Shown here in pieces: positions 1 to 7,395 of a DNA stretch of 33,631 nucleotides (position 1 is its first letter; every line of letters begins with the position of its first letter). The notes under the pieces are model-generated. The model saw nothing but the letters and a program-made list of their open reading frames with translations. It was not told the origin of the DNA and made no database searches. This DNA comes from an uncultured Dorea sp. GTDB taxonomy: Bacteria > Bacillota > Clostridia > Lachnospirales > Lachnospiraceae. The DNA is taken from positions 1-33,631 of the forward strand of contig URTM01000027.1 of assembly GCA_900550865.1 (NCBI GenBank). The letters run 5' to 3'. Both the position numbers and the translations under genes were made by a program.

Positions 1-1298
1 ACCTGAAACACAGAGAGAATGTCGTGCTTTCTCTTCACCCGCATAATGACAGAGGATGCGGTGTGGCAACAGCAGAGCTTGGTATCCTTGCAGGAGCAGA
101 CCGTATTGAAGGCACATTGTTCGGAAATGGAGAGCGTACCGGTAACGTGGATATCATCACACTTGGTATGAATATGTATTCACAGGGTGTAGATCCGGGA
201 CTGGATTTTTCGAATATGAAGAAGATCCGTGAGACATATGAGCGTCTGACAAGAATGCAGGTATATGACCGTCAGCCATATTCCGGAGATCTGGTATTTA
301 CCGCATTTTCCGGATCACATCAGGATGCGATCGCCAAAGGTATGGCATGGAGAGATGAGAAGAAATGTGATAAATGGACAGTTCCGTATCTGCCGATCGA
401 TCCAAAAGATGTCGGAAGAGAATATGATTCAGACGTTATCCGTATCAACAGCCAGTCCGGTAAGGGTGGCGTAAACTACATCTTAATGCACAGCCACGGA
501 ATCAATCTTCCAAAGGCAATGCGTGAAGAAGTGGGATATATGGTAAAAGATGTATCGGATAAAGCACACAAAGAGCTGACGCCGGACTGGGTATACCAGA
601 TCTTCTCCGATCATTATATCAATACAAAATCCATCTTCCATATTGATGAGTGTCATTTCAAACAGATAGATGGAATTACTGCAGAAGTAACGATCAACCA
701 TGCGGGAGAGAGTAAAGTGATCACTTCGAATGGAAATGGACGTCTGGATGCGGTAAGCAATGCGATCAAGCAATATTTTAACATCAGCTATGAATTATCC
801 TTCTATGAGGAGCATTCGCTTACAAAGGGATCTTCTTCCAAGGCCGTGGCTTATGTGGGAATTATCTGCAATGGAAAGACATTCTGGGGTGTAGGAATCG
901 ATCCGGATATCATCAGAGCTTCCATCGAAGCCTTGATCGTTGCGGTAAATAAGATTGAAGAACTCGGGAGTGCTGATGCATGTACGGATGCAAGAATGAT
1001 TGAGATCATGAACTATGTGCAGGCTAATTATATTGACATTACGTTAGATGACCTGACAGAAAAATTCTTCCTGTCAAAGCCATATCTGTCAAAATATATT
1101 AAGGAGAAATCCGGAATGACATTCGGCGAGCTGGTGAAGAAGATCCGTATGAAGAAAGCGAAAGCCCTGCTGAAGAGCAGCAATATGACGGTTGAGAATA
1201 TTGCGATGTCAGTCGGATATCAGAACGTGGAGCATTTCAACAGACTGTTCAAGAAGGCGTATGATATGACTCCGATGCAGTTCAGAAATCAGAAATAG
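1..1298 (+). CDS. leuA: 2-isopropylmalate synthase, 3' part, fused to a C-terminal AraC-type HTH domain
   Basis: Partial at the left edge; the frame is open from base 3. LeuA condenses acetyl-CoA with 2-oxoisovalerate, the first committed step of leucine synthesis. The visible part starts in the catalytic TIM barrel at the metal-binding HPHNDRG motif (His codons at 36 and 42), followed by GNGERTGNVD. The leucine-sensing regulatory domain lies at about 650-960 (GNGRLDAVSNAI, SLTKGSSSKAVAYVG, WGVGIDPDIIRASIEAL). The usual protein ends there. Here the same frame continues for another 100 residues (about 996-1295) that read as a complete AraC/XylS DNA-binding domain: two helix-turn-helices (LDDLTEKFFLSKPYLSKYIKEKSG and then VENIAMSVGYQNVEHFNRLFKKAYDMTPMQFR, each quoted only in part as family hallmarks). 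No stop or frame change separates the domains. The family calls are confident; DNA binding by the fusion is inference. Confidence 0.93.
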   Translation, partial: LKHRENVVLSLHPHNDRGCGVATAELGILAGADRIEGTLFGNGERTGNVDIITLGMNMYSQGVDPGLDFSNMKKIRETYERLTRMQVYDRQPYSGDLVFTAFSGSHQDAIAKGMAWRDEKKCDKWTVPYLPIDPKDVGREYDSDVIRINSQSGKGGVNYILMHSHGINLPKAMREEVGYMVKDVSDKAHKELTPDWVYQIFSDHYINTKSIFHIDECHFKQIDGITAEVTINHAGESKVITSNGNGRLDAVSNAIKQYFNISYELSFYEEHSLTKGSSSKAVAYVGIICNGKTFWGVGIDPDIIRASIEALIVAVNKIEELGSADACTDARMIEIMNYVQANYIDITLDDLTEKFFLSKPYLSKYIKEKSGMTFGELVKKIRMKKAKALLKSSNMTVENIAMSVGYQNVEHFNRLFKKAYDMTPMQFRNQK

Positions 1299-1320
1299 AA
1301 TAAGTAATGAAAAGTTGTGA

Positions 1321-1348
1321 GGGATGTGCCGGTGGTGCATCCCTTTTT
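1321..1348 (+). terminator. Rho-independent terminator of leuA
   Basis: GGGATG at 1321-1326 pairs with CATCCC at 1338-1343; the inner bases extend the stem through two G-T pairs and CC/GG. Five T residues follow at 1344-1348. It sits 22 bases after the leuA stop. Confidence 0.85.
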
Positions 1349-1456
1349 GAAACTTAAATTAGAAAATATACATATAAAAAGATAGGAATTATAACGGATT
1401 TCATGTATAATATGTAATAGACTTTAAGAAAACATGATTGGGAGGAAGAGACAGAA

Positions 1457-1888
1457 ATGTTAAAGTACATATTGATGATCCTTGGCGGTGTGATTTTTAT
1501 CGCAGGATACTACTTCATGCAGCAGAATGAAGGCAGAGGAAAGACGATGATGTTCTATTCATTATTTACTTATGCCGGACTGACACTGGTGATCCTTTCC
1601 GGGGCAAGAGTTCTGGATCCTTTCTTTGAAGGGATCGGAAAGAACGGAGAGATGGTTCAGCTGGCAGTAGAAGTTGCCTGCTTTGTAATCGGTGCAGAAT
1701 TACTTCTGAAGCCTGCGTTTGAAGACCAGAAAGAGATCGGAACAAAGAAGAATATTACACCACGTGGGTCCGGAGATTCATTCAGTGCGAAGGCAAATAA
1801 GAAAGAAAGCACGAAGAAGACGAAGAAAAATAATAATCAGATTAAAAGAAGTTACAGTACAGGGAATAAAAAGTATCGTAAAAAATAA
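1457..1888 (+). CDS. Small membrane protein with lysine-rich C-terminal tail
   Basis: 143 residues, family not recognised. A GGAGGAAG ribosome binding site precedes the ATG. There are three hydrophobic segments at about residues 3-20, 32-50 and 66-86, the second and third separated by a short polar stretch. The last 45 residues are strongly basic (runs of Lys, Asn, Ser and Thr ending KYRKK), which suggests a cytoplasmic tail touching RNA, DNA or membrane phospholipid; this is inference. A TATAAT at 1406-1411 is a plausible -10 but its -35 is poor. The gene stands alone, between the leuA terminator and a convergent transporter gene. Confidence 0.7.
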   Translation: MLKYILMILGGVIFIAGYYFMQQNEGRGKTMMFYSLFTYAGLTLVILSGARVLDPFFEGIGKNGEMVQLAVEVACFVIGAELLLKPAFEDQKEIGTKKNITPRGSGDSFSAKANKKESTKKTKKNNNQIKRSYSTGNKKYRKK

Positions 1889-1950
1889 AAGAATATGATA
1901 GATTGAGCCGGAGGGGACAACAAAAAAGCCGGAAAACCCCGTCCCCAAAA

Positions 1951-1981
1951 AAATAAGACTTGCTTATGCAAGTCTTATTTT
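1951..1981. terminator. Bidirectional terminator between convergent genes
   Basis: Thirteen-base perfect arms, 1951-1963 and 1968-1980, close a TTAT loop (core AAGACTTGC/GCAAGTCTT). T-rich sequence follows on the plus strand and a run of T follows on the minus strand, so it can stop transcripts from both the 1457-1888 gene and the transporter gene. A weaker GGGGAC/GTCCCC hairpin (1913-1918 with 1941-1946) lies just before it. Confidence 0.88.
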
Positions 1982-2005
1982 TATGTACGGTATTTAATTC
2001 ACGAA

Positions 2006-3370
2006 TTATTTACCTTCAACCATCTGGTCGAACTTCTTAGTAAATGCTAACATGATAACTCCGCAGGCGATGATGATGAGTGTAACAACACCATATGCTT
2101 TTACGAAATCGAAGTTTCCGAGCCAGTTATAAAGTGGTCCGTAAGCTTTACCAGAGAAGAAGATGATCAGTGGCCATACACCGAGCATAGTTCCAAGAAG
2201 TTTCTTAGGAGCATATTTGCTGATGAATGAGTTTCCAAGTGGTGAGAAGATAACTTCTCCGACTGTCATACATACAGCAGTCAGGATAATTACCCAGATA
2301 CCAACTGGATCTTTTGATCCCTGTCCGGAAAGAACAGCTGCAAGTACCATGGATGCTGTACAAAGACCAAGAACGATGATTCCGATAGCAGTCTTTGTGA
2401 ACATACCCCAGTCACCCTGTGGACGCTGTCTCATCTTAGCCCAGATTCCTGCGAATACAGGACAAAGGATGATGCAAAGAAGTCCGTTCATTGAGTCAAA
2501 CCAAGCGGTAGGCATTTCGAAAGAACCAAGGTTCCAGTTAGCCCATCCAGATCCTCCCTGAGATACTGGACCGAATTCGTAGTAAACTGGCATGTAAGCC
2601 ATGTACCAGATCAGCCAGAAGATACCAGAGAAGAGTGTTACGATAAGGATAGCGATAACACGGTTTTTCTCGAGTTTTGTGAGCGGTGCATTGTCTTTCT
2701 CTTTATCTGCTGTGTCAACATTTTCAGTACGGTTGTCAACAAGGAATGGTTTCTTTCCGGCTTCGCCGAATGATTTCATTCCGATGAACCACCATACACA
2801 GTCGATGAACAGGAAGATTCCGCAAACAAGGAACATTGTACGGTATCCTGCGTTTGTACCAATCAGTGAAAGGAATGTAGTACCACAGAATGAACCGATG
2901 TTAACGAACATATACTGTAAGTTGAATACAGTGTCCAGTTCGTCCTGATCAGCTAATGGGAAAAGACGTCCGTTGATACCAGATACGTTTCCTTTGAAGA
3001 AACCAGTACCGATAGAAACGAGGATAATCATTGCCCACATCATTGCGATACCATTGGCCTCTGTTGCCTTCCATGCACACAGATAACCAAGACCCATCAG
3101 GATCTCACCAACAGGAACAAGGATACGAGGACTAATCCAACGGTCAGCGATATATCCACCGATGATAGGTGTGATATAAGTAAATGCTACCAGGTTAGAA
3201 CTCATTGCAGCACCAACGGATTTGTCAAGTCCAAGACCACCGTGAGCTGCTGTGGCTACGATAAAGATCGAAAGCCCCCATTTAGCTGCATAGTATGCAA
3301 GTCTTTCAAAAGAGAAAGTCAGACAGCACACATAGAAACCAAATGGTAATTTTTTCTTAGTGTTCTCCAT
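2006..3370 (-). CDS. POT (PTR2) family proton-coupled peptide transporter
   Basis: Member of the major facilitator superfamily, proton-dependent oligopeptide transporter branch; imports di- and tripeptides in characterised relatives. About 454 residues with 12 or more membrane segments. POT hallmarks are visible: FERLAYY in helix 1, GGYIADRW after helix 2, and FNLQYMFVNIGSF in helix 5. A charged cytoplasmic loop (about residues 210-235) separates the two halves. The usual ExxER motif of helix 1 keeps its Glu-Arg but has Phe where the first Glu is expected. Start: a GTG at 3379 is directly abutted by GGAGG (3380-3384), too close to use, while the ATG at 3370 is nine bases from it, so I start there. 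A good promoter lies upstream at 3459-3487. The substrate is not shown by sequence. Confidence 0.88.
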   Translation of the reverse strand: MENTKKKLPFGFYVCCLTFSFERLAYYAAKWGLSIFIVATAAHGGLGLDKSVGAAMSSNLVAFTYITPIIGGYIADRWISPRILVPVGEILMGLGYLCAWKATEANGIAMMWAMIILVSIGTGFFKGNVSGINGRLFPLADQDELDTVFNLQYMFVNIGSFCGTTFLSLIGTNAGYRTMFLVCGIFLFIDCVWWFIGMKSFGEAGKKPFLVDNRTENVDTADKEKDNAPLTKLEKNRVIAILIVTLFSGIFWLIWYMAYMPVYYEFGPVSQGGSGWANWNLGSFEMPTAWFDSMNGLLCIILCPVFAGIWAKMRQRPQGDWGMFTKTAIGIIVLGLCTASMVLAAVLSGQGSKDPVGIWVIILTAVCMTVGEVIFSPLGNSFISKYAPKKLLGTMLGVWPLIIFFSGKAYGPLYNWLGNFDFVKAYGVVTLIIIACGVIMLAFTKKFDQMVEGK

Positions 3371-3455
3371 GAGATTCACCCTCCAATATGAAATTTTTCT
3401 TTGGTTTTAACGATACGAGGAAAATCCCCTCTTATGATTAAAACTCTCAACGCAG

Positions 3456-3487
3456 TTAATCTTATCACAAACTAGATTAAAGTACAA
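3456..3487 (-). promoter_or_regulatory. Promoter of the peptide transporter gene with an overlapping inverted repeat
   Basis: Read on the minus strand: TTGTAC (3487-3482), a 17-base spacer, then TAAGAT (3464-3459). An inverted repeat, TTAATCT at 3456-3462 and AGATTAA at 3474-3480 with an 11-base gap, covers the -10 and half of the spacer, so it could be an operator where a repressor blocks RNA polymerase. The leader to the start codon is about 80 bases. The rest of the 370-base A/T-rich gap up to 3739 shows only the promoter of the next gene. Confidence 0.65.
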
Positions 3488-3678
3488 CTAATTGTTTAAG
3501 AAAAAGTTAAGGTTTTTCATATTTTTTTAGAAATTCATATGTGAAAATGTAATAAATTGGTAGAACAAATGGAAAGTAAAAGAGTAAAAGTAACTAAATG
3601 ATCATAGAAATCAAAAATAAATCTTACGATATATAGAAAAGTTTATGGATAATTTATAAACAATTATAGAGGATTTTC

Positions 3679-3707
3679 TTGAATAATCATCTATATAAGG
3701 ATATAAT
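3679..3707 (+). promoter_or_regulatory. Promoter of the YcxB-like gene
   Basis: TTGAAT at 3679-3684, a 17-base spacer and a perfect TATAAT at 3702-3707, 32 bases before the start codon. AAAGGGG at about 3724-3730 is the ribosome binding site. Confidence 0.78.
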
Positions 3708-3739
3708 AAGATTCAGATTTTGTAAAGGGGAAAAATAAT

Positions 3740-4351
3740 ATGGCGAATTATTACCGTGTGGCATATAAAGAGTCACAGAATACGTTGAAGCAGATCTGCG
3801 AGCTTTTCCGCGTGGACAGCAGTGATATTACGATTAAGTTTGTAGTGACAGTGATGGGACCACTGGTGTTCTATTATATGTGGAAATATGGAAGTCATGG
3901 TGGAAACACACCAGGTGGGATGACCTTTTTTATTATTAAGTTTATTGCCTGCTGGGCACTGGCATTTGTTGCTGCGATACTGGTGAACAGAACAATATGG
4001 AGAAAGATATTGGCAACAACGGCAGTCGGAGATGCGGAAGATCAGTTTGACAGACGATGTAAGCTGAACAGGGGACCGGTCAGTTCCGAGATTCATTTCT
4101 TTGATGATCATTTTGACAGTGTAACTGCGAAGAAGACAAGATCATTCTCATATGAGGATGTTACCAAGATTCTGGAGACGAAAGAAGCATTTGGTGTAGT
4201 TGTAAAGGCAGATCCAGAGACGATGGGTTCGGCAAGAGCGATGATCGGATTTCCGAAGACGGCACTGGAAGGAAATAATACAGACGAGCTGGCAGAGTTC
4301 CTTCTGGCAAGATGCAGGAATATGAAACGAAAGAGCGTGAAAAAGTTTTAA
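3740..4351 (+). CDS. YcxB-like domain membrane protein
   Basis: 203 residues. Two membrane helices lie at about residues 34-48 and 65-83, followed by a soluble domain (about 105-190) resembling the YcxB-like C-terminal domain: a strand-rich stretch EIHFFDDHFD, then FSYEDVTKILETKEAFGVVV, then a helix (TDELAEFLLARC). Function of the family is unknown. It has its own promoter and terminator, so it is probably monocistronic. The Lys/Arg-rich end suggests a cytoplasmic C terminus. The family assignment comes from pattern recall and is moderate. Confidence 0.72.
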   Translation: MANYYRVAYKESQNTLKQICELFRVDSSDITIKFVVTVMGPLVFYYMWKYGSHGGNTPGGMTFFIIKFIACWALAFVAAILVNRTIWRKILATTAVGDAEDQFDRRCKLNRGPVSSEIHFFDDHFDSVTAKKTRSFSYEDVTKILETKEAFGVVVKADPETMGSARAMIGFPKTALEGNNTDELAEFLLARCRNMKRKSVKKF

Positions 4352-4394
4352 AAAGGCTTTCGGGGAAAATAGAAAACAGAAAAAAGATAGAAAA

Positions 4395-4436
4395 GGTCAT
4401 GTGTGTACAAAGATATACGGAACACATGATCTTTTT
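4395..4436 (+). terminator. Rho-independent terminator of the YcxB-like gene
   Basis: GGTCATGTGT (4395-4404) pairs with ACACATGATC (4422-4431), one G-T pair, 17-base loop, then five T residues at 4432-4436. The rest of the gap to 4715 is A/T-rich and holds the next operon's promoter. Confidence 0.8.
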
Positions 4437-4602
4437 GTTTGCGTATAGAAAAAAGGTATATTATTTCATGAAAATGCATATTTAAAAGTTAACTAAAAAC
4501 GCAGAACTGGTTGACTTTTGCATGCAAAAATACAGAATTTCAACTATATTTAATAGGAAGAAACCAATCGTCAAGTATTTAACAAAAAACAATATAAAGG
4601 TA

Positions 4603-4631
4603 TTGCGCTAAAGTGTCAAAAACAGTATAAT
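4603..4631 (+). promoter_or_regulatory. Promoter of the Na+-pumping decarboxylase operon
   Basis: TTGCGC at 4603-4608, a 17-base spacer and TATAAT at 4626-4631. It is the only good promoter before the five genes from 4716 to 9992. The leader is about 78 bases, with GGAGGG seven bases before the first ATG. Confidence 0.72.
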
Positions 4632-4715
4632 ATAATTGGAAAAAATTTGGTTTTACTTTTTGATGCAATAATCAGGAAAACCCAATTTAAAATAATGAAA
4701 ATGGAGGGCTAGACT

Positions 4716-6155
4716 ATGGGCAACATGGCAGCAGACAATGCAGCAGGTAAGAGAATCAACAGTTTACTTGATGCAGGCAGTTTTGTTGAAATCGGTGGAG
4801 CTGTAACAGCAAGAACAACTGATTTTAACATGCAGGAAAAAGAAACTCCAGCAGATGGTGTTATCACCGGATATGGAGTGATCGATGGAAATCTGGTATA
4901 CGTATACAGCCAGGACGCTACTGTTTTAAATGGTGCGATCGGCGAGATGCATGCAAAGAAGATTTCTAATATCTATGATATGGCAATGAAGATGGGAGCA
5001 CCGGTCATCGGACTGGTTGACTGCGCCGGATTCAGACTTCAGGAAGCAACTGATGCATTAGAAGCATTCGGTAAGCTTTATCAGAAACAGTCAATGGCTT
5101 CCGGAGTGATCCCTCAGATCACAGCAATCTTCGGAACATGCGGCGGTGGACTTTCTATCGTACCTGCTCTGACAGATTTCACATTCATGGAGACAAAGAA
5201 TGGTAAATTATTTACCAATACTCCGAATGCAATTCCTGGAAATGACATTTCCAAATGTGATACATCTTCTGCGGCATTCCAGAGCGAGACAACAGGTCTT
5301 GTGGACGGGACAGGATCAGAAGAGGATATCCTTGCAGACATCCGTTCTCTTGTATGTATGCTCCCAGGCAACAACGAAGAGGATTCTTCTTATGAAGAAT
5401 GTAACGATGATCTGAACCGCGTATGTGCAGATCTTGCGAATGCAAAAGAAGACACAGCGATCGCTCTTACAATGATCTCTGATGACAACATCTTCTGCGA
5501 AGTGAAGAAAGCATATGCAAAAGATATGGTGACAGGATTCATCAAATTGAATGGCATGACTGTAGGTGCAGTTGCCAACCGTTCAAAAGTATATAATGAA
5601 GAAGCTGAAGTAGAGGTTGAATTTGACGGCTCACTTTCTGCTGACGGAGCTGAAAAGGCTGCAGAATTCGTACAGTTCTGTGATGCATTCAACATCCCTG
5701 TACTGACTCTTACGAATGTAAGCGGATTTACAGCAAGCAAATACGATGAGAAACGTATTGCAAAATCAGCAGCAAAACTTACTTATGCATTTGCAGATGC
5801 AACAGTACCGAAGGTAAATGTTGTGATCGGTAAAGCATTCGGAAGCGCTTATGTGACAATGAACAGCAAAGCAGTCGGAGCAGATATGGTATATGCATGG
5901 CCGGAAGCAGAGATCGGAATGATGGATGCAAACCAGGCAGCCAAGATCATGTATGCAGACGCTGATGCAGCAACAATCAGAGAAAAAGCAGCAGAATATA
6001 AGAATCTGCAGTCAAGCCCATTATCAGCAGCGAAAAGAGGATATGTGGATACGATCATCGAAGCAGCAGATACAAGAAAATATGTGATCGGCGCATTTGA
6101 GATGTTATTCACAAAAAGAGAGGATCGTCCGGCAAAGAAACACGGTACGGTTTAG
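4716..6155 (+). CDS. Acyl-CoA carboxyltransferase, MmdA-like (biotin-dependent decarboxylase/transcarboxylase 12S type)
   Basis: 479 residues; crotonase-fold carboxyltransferase with N and C halves. The family moves a carboxyl group between an acyl-CoA and carrier-bound biotin. Visible motifs: DGVITGYGVIDG (47-58), IGEMHAKKI, a first oxyanion-hole region GTCGGG at 140-145 where relatives have GPCAGG, and in the second half GKAFGSAYVTM (372-382) and YAWPEAEIGMM (393-403). It lacks the roughly 35 N-terminal residues of usual MmdA/PccB proteins, which are about 510 long, and its active-site loops diverge, so the acyl-CoA substrate (methylmalonyl-CoA or other) cannot be read off. First gene of the operon; the ATG has GGAGGG seven bases upstream. 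The partner biotin carrier and Na+ pump follow. Confidence 0.85.
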   Translation: MGNMAADNAAGKRINSLLDAGSFVEIGGAVTARTTDFNMQEKETPADGVITGYGVIDGNLVYVYSQDATVLNGAIGEMHAKKISNIYDMAMKMGAPVIGLVDCAGFRLQEATDALEAFGKLYQKQSMASGVIPQITAIFGTCGGGLSIVPALTDFTFMETKNGKLFTNTPNAIPGNDISKCDTSSAAFQSETTGLVDGTGSEEDILADIRSLVCMLPGNNEEDSSYEECNDDLNRVCADLANAKEDTAIALTMISDDNIFCEVKKAYAKDMVTGFIKLNGMTVGAVANRSKVYNEEAEVEVEFDGSLSADGAEKAAEFVQFCDAFNIPVLTLTNVSGFTASKYDEKRIAKSAAKLTYAFADATVPKVNVVIGKAFGSAYVTMNSKAVGADMVYAWPEAEIGMMDANQAAKIMYADADAATIREKAAEYKNLQSSPLSAAKRGYVDTIIEAADTRKYVIGAFEMLFTKREDRPAKKHGTV

Positions 6156-6169
6156 AGAGGTGAGGCAAA

Positions 6170-6955
6170 GTGAAGAAAAAATTAAGCGTATTACTTTGTG
6201 TGCTTGTCGCAATGCTCTGCTTTACCGCTTGCGGAAGTAAGAAGGAAAATCTTCAGTATGATAAATCAACCATCACACAGGCAACAGATTTTCTGATCGA
6301 GTATTGCAACAGTGCAGATGCAGATACTATCGAACAGTGGAACAAGATGACGGATTTCCAGATCGAGTCTCAGTTGAATCAGGCAGGTGTTCCATTTACA
6401 AAAGATAGTTTCCTTGCAGCTCTGGATGCATGGCAGCAGGGAACAAAAGAGTGTGGGGAATATGTAAGCCACGGTGATTACAAATTCGAACCATCCTCTG
6501 ATGAACTGAAAGTAACGACCAGTGCAAAATTCAAAGACCGTGATGCAGATATTACATTTGTTTTTGATGAGGACCTTTATCTGGACAGTACAACGATCGA
6601 TGCACATTACAGCATCGGTGAGATCATGGAAAAAGCAGGACTGAATACAATCCTTGGAATGGGTACCGTGTTCGTAATCCTGATCTTTATCTCAATTCTG
6701 ATCTCCCTGTTCAAATACATTCCTGCACTTGAAGAAAAATTCAAGAACAAAGGAAAAGCAGAAGCAAAGCAGGAAGCAGCTCCGGCTCCGGCAGCAGTTG
6801 CAGCACCTGTAGTAGAAGAAGCATCGAATGATGATGAACTGGCAGCAGTTATTTCCGCAGCGATCGCTGCTTATGAAGCAGAAGCTGGTGGAAGCACAGA
6901 CGGCTTCGTAGTAAGAAGCATCAAGCGTCGTCCATCAAATAAGTGGCACGCATAA
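6170..6955 (+). CDS. Lipoprotein fused to OadG/MmdD-type decarboxylase subunit
   Basis: 261 residues, GTG start with AGAGGTG upstream, 14 bases after the previous stop. Residues 1-21 are a lipoprotein signal peptide ending FTAC, so Cys21 would be lipidated. Residues 25-155 form an extracytoplasmic domain resembling DUF3887. A membrane helix follows at about 163-186 (GMGTVFVILIFISILISLF), then an Ala/Pro-rich linker and the OadG-type tail DDELAAVISAAIAAYEAEAG ending RRPSNKWHA. OadG/MmdD subunits hold the catalytic subunit onto the membrane pump; normal ones are about 80-130 residues and lack the exported domain. The context fits a scaffold subunit of this complex. Confidence 0.85.
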   Translation: MKKKLSVLLCVLVAMLCFTACGSKKENLQYDKSTITQATDFLIEYCNSADADTIEQWNKMTDFQIESQLNQAGVPFTKDSFLAALDAWQQGTKECGEYVSHGDYKFEPSSDELKVTTSAKFKDRDADITFVFDEDLYLDSTTIDAHYSIGEIMEKAGLNTILGMGTVFVILIFISILISLFKYIPALEEKFKNKGKAEAKQEAAPAPAAVAAPVVEEASNDDELAAVISAAIAAYEAEAGGSTDGFVVRSIKRRPSNKWHA

Positions 6956-6976
6956 TTAATTAGGAGGATGAATTCA

Positions 6977-7351
6977 ATGAAAAATTATACAATCACAGTG
7001 AATGGCAATGTATATGATGTAACAGTAGAAGAAAACGGAGCAGGCGCAGCACCAGTTGCAAGACCTGCAGCAGCACCGAAGGCAGCTCCTGCGGCAGCAC
7101 CAGCAGCACCAAAGGCAGCACCTGCAGGTGGAGCAGGATCCATCGAAGTAAAAGCCGGAGCAGCAGGAAAGGTATTCAAGATCGAAGCAAATGTAGGTCA
7201 GGCTGTAAAGAAGGGTGATGCAGTTGTCATCATCGAGGCTATGAAGATGGAAATCCCAGTTGTAGCACCGGAAGACGGAACCGTTGCAAGCATTGATGTA
7301 GCAGTAGGCGATGCAATTGATTCAGGCGCTGTTCTTGCTACATTGAACTAA
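6977..7351 (+). CDS. Biotin carboxyl carrier subunit of the decarboxylase
   Basis: 124 residues. The C-terminal biotinyl domain (about 55-124) carries EAMKM with the biotinylated Lys90, then EIPVVAPEDGTV. A flexible Ala/Pro/Lys linker spans about 22-52. It carries CO2 as carboxybiotin between the carboxyltransferases and the membrane pump. Start: an in-frame ATG at 6968 directly follows AGGAGG (6962-6967), so it cannot be the main start; the ATG at 6977 is nine bases away and is chosen. Coupled to its neighbours in a five-gene operon. Confidence 0.95.
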   Translation: MKNYTITVNGNVYDVTVEENGAGAAPVARPAAAPKAAPAAAPAAPKAAPAGGAGSIEVKAGAAGKVFKIEANVGQAVKKGDAVVIIEAMKMEIPVVAPEDGTVASIDVAVGDAIDSGAVLATLN

Positions 7352-7395
7352 CATCATTTATATGGTGTTTATCTAACACGACTGGAGGTTAAAAA

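Noticed and set aside
3371..3379. GTG start three codons upstream for the peptide transporter
   Set aside because: The GGAGG abuts the GTG with no spacing; the ATG at 3370 has a nine-base spacing.
6968..6976. ATG at 6968 as start of the biotin carrier
   Set aside because: It touches the AGGAGG; the ATG at 6977 is correctly spaced and begins the conserved sequence.
6985..7179. Alanine-rich antisense frame opposite the biotin carrier linker
   Set aside because: It is the complement of a repetitive Ala/Pro linker; no ribosome binding site and no family resemblance.
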